The position numbers were made by a program, and so were the translations under genes. This document shows, piece after piece, positions 55,594-64,000 of a stretch of DNA of 64,000 bases (the stretch's first letter is position 1; each line of letters starts with the position of its first letter). Location of the stretch: contig JAHQIW010003643.1 of the NCBI GenBank assembly GCA_019055375.1, forward strand, positions 1 through 64,000, given 5' to 3'. The notes beneath the pieces are model-generated. The model worked only from the letters and a program-made list of their open reading frames with translations, did not search any database and had not been told where the DNA came from. The stretch is from Parelaphostrongylus tenuis. Lineage: Eukaryota; Nematoda; Chromadorea; Rhabditida; Metastrongylidae.

Positions 55594-55699
55594 TCAAAAA
55601 TGTCTAGTTATTATCTGTCTAATTTGTGTGAATCCATGATCTTCATTCATTATGTATCCAATACAGTTAATAATTAACTAAACATGTTGCTTGTTAGTA

Positions 55700-55705
55700 A
55701 ATAAA
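55700..55705 (+). terminator. ddx-17 polyadenylation signal
   Basis: AATAAA lies 107 bases after the distal stop and is the only canonical hexamer in the 3' UTR region. Confidence 0.75.
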
Positions 55706-55876
55706 TTGTCGTGAAGCTGTATTGAAGTTTTCCACAGCTCCAAGCCATTCAAGTGCATCTGGAAAAATCGTATAAAAAAGGTTGGAGTAGGCTCTTATCC
55801 AGCAAAACGTTATCGTCTGGAAAAATTCTATCGTAGAAATCGAGTGGAAATTTAATTCACGGCATCAAGATTAAAC

Positions 55877-56090
55877 TTACTGAGCTTTGTATTGGCTCGC
55901 TCTTATACTGTTACGTGGTTTCTCATTGTGCTTTGTGCTATCTTCGATCAGTGGGATGTCAGAAGGCCTTGAGAGGCGACGACTTCTCGTTGACTGTGGG
56001 GCTGGGCTCGGAGTATGGCCTGTGGAGTGGTTGTGACTGAGAAGACCTTCACTTCCGACGTAGCCGTGTAGAAGGAATTTCGATCCAAAT
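55877..56090 (-). CDS. C-terminal exon of an unrecognised minus-strand gene
   Basis: An open - strand exon from acceptor CCTTCAG. It encodes 70 residues of a polar, Ser/Arg-rich tail (FGSKFLLHGYVGSEGLLSH, RRLSRPSDIPLIEDS, ending SQYKAQ) and then TAA. The last codons overlap a perfect donor (CA|GTAAGT). The nearest downstream acceptors add only one or two residues, so the C-terminus is similar either way. It is convergent with ddx-17 (3' ends about 170 bases apart). It may belong with the start exon at 62868-62975, but connecting exons were not found. Confidence 0.5.
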
Positions 56091-56419
56091 CTGAAGGAAG
56101 GCTTAATGGGTTTTAAATGCGGTGGCTACATCATGGACTGGAAGATCTAGCATTCATAACTTGGTAAATTATCTAAGAGATACTGCAGGGTTTTAATTCC
56201 ACGTGATGCTTTACATGATATTTAATAAGATTTGGCAAGCAGTGTAAGTAGCCAAATGTTGCAGAATACCTAAATAGACATCAGACTAACGAGGATATGC
56301 GTTAACATAGTTAGAGGTAGTCAGTACATAGTTCTTAATTTGTAAGTGCATTAACCTGCTTACATAGGTAATTGTAAATGTGTGTACCTTGTGTAAACTG
56401 CCAATAAAAAGCACTGTCG

Positions 56420-56530
56420 ATGTTTAAAAGCGAGACCGACGAAACGTACGTATGGCTCTGATGTATCGACCTCGAAAAGGTTTTAAACATTCTCACAGAC
56501 TATACTGAATGTTAATCGCGAGGTTTGAAA
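56420..56530 (+). repeat. Decayed hammerhead-bearing repeat
   Basis: GACGAAACGTACGTATGGC keeps the GAAAC and the palindrome, but CTGATGA is lost. The 3' flank AAAGGTTTTAAACATTCTC matches 27520 and 44850. Confidence 0.5.
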
Positions 56531-56699
56531 ACAGTGGATGGGATGAAATTGATCATCCATATAGCAATTACTTCTAGTGTTAATGGTTACGGAATCGCGA
56601 AGGTAGTCATCAGCACTCTTACACAGAGTGGGCCGTCCAATAATTTTTTTTACGTGTTTCGACTTCATCTTTTATTCAGTTGTTGTTCAAAAAAAAAAT

Positions 56700-57480
56700 A
56701 ATCAATAATATATCACCATCATGATCGATAATATGCAACCTTTTCTGACAAAGACTGAATATTTTACTTCCAAGAAGAATGAGGCTGATGTTTCTCCCAT
56801 CCATACGATAATCCTTGAGAGCCATATCCGAGTTAAACGGTTGATGTGGTATCGTGATCTAGTAGAGTCTCTCCAGATTTTGGCACGTCGACTTTGCAAT
56901 ATGAGGTCAAGCGCTGTGCCGTAGAAGGGCGAAGGGCAAAACTGAGTCTCTTCGGACAATTCTCTCGCAGTGATACGGCAAACTTTCGAGGTTTTTCCCT
57001 CTTCGAACACTTTGGCATTCAATATCTGCTTGCTGACGATCATTCCAAGGAGAAAAGGAGCATGCCCTGCCAATCTCAGAAAACCGAGAGTATAGCCTTT
57101 TGAGCACAGAGCTTGAGCTCTATTTGAGTTGGAAGGTGTTTCTCGCGAGACAACCAGTACGCGCGGGTATATTGTTCTCATAATATACCCAGGAATCATC
57201 TCCATTAATGATCGACTTGAGGAAGTCCTACCTGTGCGATCGCAGCAGAATGCTTACGCAGGTGGTTGCGCGTGTAGTGTAGTCATAGTCGGTCATTGCA
57301 TTTTTTGTCCTTTGAAACATCACCTTGCGGCAGCCCGTTATTGAATTATATGACGAACGACGGCACTACTCCCTGTCAAAGTGTCTAGGTAGAGCTATTT
57401 TCCTCCAACGTACCACAGCCTTTTGGCAATAATCCGATTTCAAATAGAAACAAAGACTGAAAACCAGTGGTGCCGAAGAA
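56700..57480 (-). pseudogene. mariner-type transposase fossil, copy 1
   Basis: The - strand pieces in several frames include PHIAKSTCQNLERL and DMALKDYRMDG, which correspond to the mariner HDNARPH and SPDLAPSDYHLF regions. The 3' flank near 57414 is shared with copy 2. No intact frame remains. Confidence 0.6.
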
Positions 57481-57960
57481 ACAATGGAGCAACCCAGTAG
57501 TTAATAAGCGGCCTTCTTTTGGTAGACGGACTTTACTATATCTGTTTCGGAAAGGTTAGATTCTAAGAGACTACAAAATTATCTTATGCAGACCAAAGCG
57601 TCGAAATTATTGCTATGATGATTTGTAGTTTGCAGTAAGTAAAAGTCCAAAATACTGAAGCTGGAGCGTTCTGCGTTGACTGATCGCTGTTGAAAATGTC
57701 ATCCATTCGGACCCATGAAGCAATTTTGAAGGTGATTGTATCCCTCTTTGGCATATACATTGACTTTTGACCGACGATCCAATTATCAAGTCAATGCCGC
57801 CATCCTTGACAAGTTTTACTAATCTACCGATCCCATAGTAATGGAAACCTTGGTGAACGAATGACGCGAGTTCGAATTAAGTGTCACTTTTGTATTTTAG
57901 GAGAACCATAATACTGTTTTACGCACACCCTAGAGAAGCTATATTCAAAAGAAATAAATG

Positions 57961-58420
57961 GTGTTATGAACACAGCACATTGGCGCCATGGACTGTGATC
58001 CGGTGTGTTATGAATACGGCGCATTGGCCCAAGGACTGTGAGCCGGTGTGTTGTGAACACGTCACATTGGCCCATGGACTGTGAGCCGGTGTGTTATGAA
58101 CACGGCACATTGGCCCATGGACTGTGAGCCAGCGTGTTGTGAATACGGAACATTGGCCCCTGGATTGTGAGCCGGTGTGTTATGAACACGGCACATTGGC
58201 CCATGGACTGTGAGCCAGCGTGTTGTGAATACGGAACATTGGCCCCTGGATTGTGAGCCGGTGTGTTATGAACACGGCACATTGGCTCATGGACTGTGAG
58301 CCGGTGTGTTGTGAACACGGCACATTGGCCCATGGACTGTAGTCGGTGTGTTGTAAACACGGCACATTGGCCCATGGACTGTGAGCCGACCTGTTGTGAA
58401 CACAGAACGTTAGATAGTGA
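57961..58420. repeat. 43-bp minisatellite, about 11 copies
   Basis: The unit is GTGTGTTATGAACACGG followed by CACATTGGCCCATGG and ACTGTGAGCCG. Copies 4-5 are repeated as copies 6-7, an 86-base higher-order unit. The unit length is not a multiple of three, yet long frames stay open on - strand; I treat these as repeat artefacts. It sits exactly between two mariner fossils. Confidence 0.92.
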
Positions 58421-58519
58421 ACTGTGAGCAGGGCACATTGGCTGCTGTGTCAAGTGACAGTATCTGAGCAGCACGTAACAATGACTATTTATTCCAAAGA
58501 AATTTATCAAGAAGATAAT

Positions 58520-59325
58520 CATCCCGTGACCAGTGTTAAACAACCATTTGCTGGACAAAGCCCGGATGCCTCTCTCTCAGAAAGAATGAAATTGACTATC
58601 AAAAAGGTTGTTAAGGTCGCTTTGGAGTTGGTTGAAATCTTTACATCTTTCCTCTTAGAGGTGCTTATACAGAGTGGAAGAATTGACAGCCCGATAGAGC
58701 AATACCACATCGCTATGTTGGATCTGGTACCGTGGTTCAGCTCAGACTCTCCAAATTGTGACAAGCCGACTTTGCAATGTGAGGTTGGACGTAATCCTGG
58801 AAAAGGGAGATACTGTGTCTCATCGGAGAGTTCTCTCGCACTGCTGCTGCCATATTCTGTGGTTGTTTTCTGTACACGTCGGCACTGATTGTCTGCGTAC
58901 TGCTGAGTAGTTCCCATAATAGCATGCTCAGCGAATCCTGAAAAAAGTGCATCGAGCATGATTTTGGGCCTTATCCAAGCTGGCAGGTCTTCGTCACAAG
59001 GCAGCCAATAGAAGCGACGTGTGTTGTTCTCGTGCTGAACCAAGGGTCGCTTCCAGTGATGATCGACATGAAACAGTCCAGCCTGCATAGTCCCAGCAGA
59101 AGACCACCGCAAGTAGTCACACGTGCAGCGTGGTCGTTGTCGGTTAAAGAATTAGGCATCCACCGAGATATCACTTTCTGGCAGCCCTATTTCATTTGGA
59201 TGGCGAGCAGTGGCACTACGGCGTATTCGAGTGTTGACCAAAGCTACTTGAACACTTTCCGACAACCACAGCCTTTTGGCAATGATCCCGATTCTAAATA
59301 GAAAAAAAGTGAAAAACCAGTGAAG
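58520..59325 (-). pseudogene. mariner-type transposase fossil, copy 2
   Basis: The - strand fragments include IITGSDPWFSTRT (from the TGDEKW region), WELLSSTQTISADVY and QDYVQPHIAKSACHNL (from the HDNARPH region). They lie in different frames, so it is inactive. The catalytic third-Asp block near 58700 is unclear. Confidence 0.7.
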
Positions 59326-59559
59326 CAATGTTAAAAGTGATGGAACGATTTTCTGTATATTGACTTCTGGCCATCGATGTGTCAAGTTACTGCGGCCATG
59401 CATGACAAGTGTGTCTCTAATCTACCGATCCCATAGTAATGGAAAACTTGGTGAACGTATAACGCGAGATCGATCAATTATTACTTTTGTACTGTAAGAA
59501 ATCTTCATCACTTTGTTACGCACACACTAGAAAAGCTATATATAATGAAACCAATTCAC

Positions 59560-60660
59560 ACTTTATTCAATCTCATACGAACTCTTAGAATGGTGTTAGT
59601 TTCCATATAAGTTTCAGTTTTCATCGGTACTTTGCCTGTATCTTCACCCTGTTCTCGTCCTTCGGAAAAAACGCGTTTCCCGCTTTTGTTCAAAGTTTCA
59701 ATGGTTTTTCGAAAGTTTAGATCACGGAGATTTTAGCGACATACTCTAATTCTCAAACGGCCTTTTTATTTCACCATGACAGTAAGAATAAAAAATCCTT
59801 TCAAGCTCAAGCAATTTCCGCCAAGCAAAGCTTTTCCTTTGAACTTTCAATGGCCATTCGAGCATAAAACTCAGCAATTATAATATTGTCCTTGGTTTTT
59901 TCAAAAAGGATCTTTTACTGCGCTGTAAATGTCAGAAGAACATGGAGTTTCGCAAAATTGGAGCATTTGCGTCATCCTCATCCTATTTCGAACTCTTAAA
60001 AAAAACGCGTTTTCCGGTTTTTCTATGGTTTTGGAAGTTGCTTGATATCTTAAATCTGGGAAATTTCATAGATGTGCTTTATCTCTAAAACGACGCTGTA
60101 TCAGTAAAAATAAAATCATGCTTCACACCTAACCATTTATAGCTCGACAGAGCTTTTGCCCTAGATGACTACTTAGTCATTGGATATCACGAATCTTGAC
60201 CATTTTGATAGTGTATTTGAAATTTCAGAGGAATTCTCAGTACGCCATAGTAACTCGAAGAAAGTTGGGTTGCGCGCAACGCGACATTAGCATCAACTCA
60301 TCGCGCCTTTGCCGATATGTTGGTGGGATTTCGCAACATTGGCATCCCCAAGCCACCGCTCCTTTTTCGCTGCCCACTTTGCGAAGCTCAATATTCTCCT
60401 GACTGTTACAGAGCAGTGAGAGATCCTTTTCAGAAACCGAGTACTTCGTTAAGAAATTTTTGCTATCAAGTGGCTATTAAAGGTTTAAAGGAAAAACATT
60501 TTCTGGAGAAAATTTGTTGAGTGTGAAACAAAATTCTGTTTTTGTTTCAAGAGCGCAATAAGAAAGCGATTTTGAAGGCAAACCATAAAATTGCCGTATT
60601 CGGAGCTTTCAAACTGAACGAGCTAAAACCGGAACCGAAACTTCAGAAAACCTAAGGGGC
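59560..60660. repeat. Dispersed module (family B) array
   Basis: Three or four degenerate blocks with an AAAACGCG, TTTCAATGG and CATTTATAGCTCG-type order match 45.0-45.75 kb. No coding signal is seen. Confidence 0.45.
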
Positions 60661-61564
60661 TGAAACAGGATGGCGATAAATTTTTGCTCGTCTTTACTTA
60701 ATCTCATCACTTGTCTAGGTTGAGCGAGCGTGAATGTTAATCATATTCAATTCATTAGAATGTTAATCATATTCAGCGTACTTCTCGATGAAATTTATAG
60801 TGAGATAGTCCTTTTTGTAGACTTCTAGTACTTTTCGACATCGTGTGTCCTTCTCGTTTATCCAAAGCCTTTGGAACTGTAATCGCAGTTTTGTGATGTT
60901 CCAGTATATGAGTGACCAATTGTATGAGAAGAAATGATTTTTTTTACTGTTAATAAACGAACTTCAAAGTCATATCCTAGGAATTACAGTTTACTTGTGA
61001 TACATGAAGTGGCATTAGATTTAAAGTGTTCACGCTGCATTCGATTGACTAAGTTGAGGCGACTGATAGCTCGCATAAGTGACTGAATATGGGCTTGCAT
61101 CGGTTGATTTTCCAGCAGGAGTTATAGTCATCAGTACACAGTGTAGTTAGGTATCGTTCATAGAACATATACATCATCATGGTGGCACAATCTCTAGCAA
61201 TCTCATAAGATTACAAAGTTCATTGTATTCATCACTTTGGTTACCTGCAATCTTTTTTCTTATCTTTAGTGAGAAAAGTTTTCACTTTTTTCATGAATGA
61301 TAAAACTTTGAACCATAACTATTCATCACAGTCTAACCTCATCGAAATTAATACTGTAAAGGTGTGCGATGGTGGCGAGTAACGGAAATGGTATTTCAGC
61401 ATGAGTAATTGATGCCTGTGTCGATGCCAGAAGCTTTGATACATGAGCGATTTCCATGAGCGTCTATGAATGGAAATTGATAACAATAGTGGCTCATAAA
61501 AGAAATTCATCGTCGGATAACATTACTGTCGTTTTGTTGGACATAACACATATTACGGTTTTCC
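60661..61564. other. Non-coding stretch with one weak open frame
   Basis: A - strand frame of about 55 codons around 60960-60770 (YNWSLIYWNITKLRLQF...) is open but has no methionine and poor splice sites. Otherwise nothing is recognised. Confidence 0.35.
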
Positions 61565-62445
61565 TCAAATATCCCGGGACAAATGAATATCCGGCCTCAT
61601 TCGCTTCAAAGAACTTTTCATAGGAGCGTTAGTAATCATTCGAATGCTTAAATCTCTGGCTACAGCGTTACGTAACCGCTTCCCGAGAATACCCTTCTAT
61701 AGCGCTGTAACATAGATAAGATTATGTTTTACACTCGCCGTGCACCTTCATGTTTAACACGCGTGAGCATTCGATGAAAGCATGAAAAGCATATGAACGT
61801 GTAGAGGAAATCTTGTATCATCAAAGTCATACGTTAAATTTGGACTTTCTTCTAAAGTGAACAATAAATTCCTAATCAAACGGCAAAAATTACACTCCAC
61901 ATGTGAGCCGCCTCAGCGGGACCGATCGATCCGGTGTTGAAAGCCTCTTGCTCCCAGCTCCAGCCCGTAGATTAAGCAAAAAACACATGCCCGCGTATAT
62001 GAGTCAATCTTATTTTTCCTACTGCCACCGCAGAGAAGCAACCTTTCCAGAAAATGAGCAAGTGTTGGAATCGTTGAATGTTAAGCTATCGAAAGATTAC
62101 TAATAGTTCAAAGGAAGTGCTTTATTCTGCGAAAAATTTGCGCATGTGGAACACAAATGCTCTCTCTCTGTTACAGCTCTATTGAAAAAGCTTTTCCAAA
62201 AAGCAAGCAGATTACTGGATTTTCAAAACCTGAGCTATCAAAAGCTTACTACTAGTTTGAGAAAAAAGTTTTGTCCAGCGAAATACGAGCGAAAAAAAAC
62301 AGTGGTGCGTGTGAAACACAGTCTTATTCTGAACGCTACAGCGTCAAAAAACGGCTACGTATCGCAGTAACCAGAGATTCAAGTATATGATTGATTACTA
62401 ATATTCTTATGAAAAGTTCTTGTCCAGCAAATGGCGTCAAATATT
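61565..62445. mobile_element. MITE family A, copy 4
   Basis: The left end has CATTCGCTTCAAAGAACTTTTC and GCGTTAGTAATCATTCGAA. The right end has TGATTGATTACTAATATTC and AAAGTTCTTGTCCAGC, inverted. The interior CCCGCGTATA block recurs in the copy at 63170. Confidence 0.65.
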
Positions 62446-62867
62446 TATTTTTCCACAGATAACAGAAAAGAACCATATCACTTGTGTCTCTGATTGTACT
62501 AGTAATCTCGTAACTCAAGTAGACGCCAATACGCTCCACTTTTCTCTGTCGCACACTGAAGTCACAATAAGGGCTACGAGAAGAGTCAAATCTTGGTGCG
62601 GTTCCTGGTTTTACTACTGCTTTTACGAGGGAAAGTGATCATTAACAGCTCACCTAATTCTGCTGTGTCACAGGTTTACTCTTGGATGGGATGCCAGAAC
62701 GGGAATATTGAACTCTTTCTCAGTGTGAGAGACTTTGATGTGGAGAAACTTTCATGGTACATCACAGTTAAATGCCTAAGCACTACCCAGTCACGATGAG
62801 TAGGTGAATCATTGTGCGGTGATCATACTTACATCATAATAAGGTGCTGAAGTTTTAAAGACATTAC

Positions 62868-62975
62868 CTCTGTTTTGAGTGTCCAATAGGTGAAGATTGC
62901 AAGTGCCATGATGATCAAAAGGAGTGAAAGTTGAACAGCTGCAGAAAGATACGTGAAGTTGACTAAGTCATTCAT
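62868..62975 (-). CDS. Start exon of an unrecognised minus-strand membrane protein
   Basis: AAAATG start, 36 codons, and then GAG|GTAATG. It encodes MNDLVNFTYLSAAVQLSL then LLIIMALAIFTYW, a short lumenal or cytosolic lead followed by one clear hydrophobic helix. Exon length is a multiple of three. Later exons were not found; the tail exon at 55877 is a candidate for the same gene. Confidence 0.5.
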
Positions 62976-63169
62976 TTTAAAGCGATGCAACCAGGACTGG
63001 TCAACGTTGAATGAAATCTCCAACCAACTCCAATGTTGTTGTTGACATAGTTTTTGATATGATAAACCATATCCCCGCGAACAATCAAGAAAGGATAAAA
63101 TGTGTAGTTTTGGTCACTATGGCATAGCTGTACTTTCTTGCATGGTTCTCTTCCGTAAGCGCTGAACAA

Positions 63170-63860
63170 ATGAAGAGACGACCCGTTTTTCTTGGACAAG
63201 AACTTTTCATGAGAGTGTTAGTAATCATTCGACATCCTAAACCTCTGGCTAGTGCACGGCCGTGGCCTTTTTTTGAAAATACCCTTTTATAATGCCATAA
63301 ATTTCAAGTTAAAATCATGTTATACACCGATCGCAGGGCTTACTGTCACTTCGCTGAAAGCAGTTAAATTATGTCAACGTATAGAGGAAATCATGTATAG
63401 GAAGGGAAGTATCAGAGTCATGCGTTTCATCAGACTTTCTTTCGAAGTGGGAAAAAATTCCTAATTGAACAATAATAATCATACTTCACAATGTGAGCCA
63501 CCTCAGCACGGTCGATCAATCGCCGTGTTGAACCAGCGCGCACCGCATCCCCCTGCCTTCCTCTCTCAGCCCATAGATCAGCCAAAAACACATGTCCGCG
63601 TATGAAAAACTCAATTATAATTTTCCTGCTACACAGCACTAAAACGTTCTTTCCAGTAGTTTTTCACACCGTCATAATCGTCGAAACTTACGCTCTCGAA
63701 CGGTACCTAACAATCTAAATGAAGAGCTCTATCCTGTGAGAAAAACGCGCGTTTGAACCACAAATGGCTCCTTTCGCTGAAGCTATATAAATGGTTCTTT
63801 ATGAAAAAGGAGCACATAGCAGTGGAAAGTCTTTGTCCAGCGAATGGGTTATCTCTTTAT
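63170..63860. mobile_element. MITE family A, copy 5
   Basis: The left end has GAAGAGACGACCC, CTTGGACAAGAACTTTTC and GAGTGTTAGTAATCATTCG. The right end has AAAGTCTTTGTCCAGCGAATG. It is closest in sequence to copy 4. Confidence 0.65.
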
Positions 63861-64000
63861 ATGTTCCGATCTAACAGAAAAGAACTCTTGCATCATTAAG
63901 CCATTACAAAGTTGGTAGAAAGTTTCGTCCTGCAAAAATTTCGCACGTCTTCGTTTTCTTTAGAGCTGGACGATATACGATTATCCACAGTCGTCTGTCT

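Noticed and set aside
58094..58558. Open frame of 154 codons on - across the minisatellite
   Set aside because: It is the 43-base repeat read through in successive frames. Both strands stay open, which is expected from the repeat and not from coding selection.

Overview
The window looks like a nematode chromosome segment, most likely from a large, repeat-rich strongylid or hookworm-type genome. This is inferred from short exons, introns ending in TTTCAG-type acceptors, protein-coding genes that resemble Caenorhabditis genes, and very dense transposon debris. No species can be named from the sequence alone.

Four gene models could be built by hand from splice sites, phase and family motifs. 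(1) A CRIM1/crm-1-type cysteine-rich transmembrane BMP-binding protein on + from the left edge to 15054. Its 5' end lies outside the window. It shows VWC repeats, antistasin repeats, more VWC repeats, a TM segment and a short tail. (2) An AIP-1/ZFAND2-type AN1 zinc-finger protein with a C-terminal UIM on -, 46863 to 43388. (3) A complete DDX5/DDX17 (p68/p72)-type DEAD-box RNA helicase on +, 48270 to 55593. It is divergent from aip-1 and has two possible C-termini. (4) A small multi-pass membrane protein on -, with its stop at 19979. Two further isolated - strand exons, a signal-anchor start at 62975 and a polar C-terminal tail ending at 55877, show at least one more membrane-protein gene convergent with the helicase.

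The rest is repeats. 4.48-8.29 kb holds a broken Penelope-like element (reverse transcriptase plus GIY-YIG) with 1.1 kb inverted arms, inside a crm-1 intron. 15-31 kb and 32-43 kb hold RTE-type LINE copies, a piggyBac fossil, tRNA-derived SINEs and several MITE or foldback families. 56-64 kb holds two mariner fossils flanking an 11-copy 43-bp minisatellite, plus MITEs.

The most notable signal is a set of hammerhead self-cleaving ribozyme motifs: seven with an intact catalytic core outside the Penelope-like element, two in its arms, and several decayed ones. Nearly all share a minimal self-complementary stem III. They lie in the Penelope-like arms, in retrozyme-like direct-repeat units and in a foldback element. 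Some lie in introns of crm-1, aip-1 and ddx-17, and three of those are in the sense orientation of the host gene.

All exon boundaries are manual inferences from sequence. Several single-base frame breaks in crm-1 may be assembly errors.
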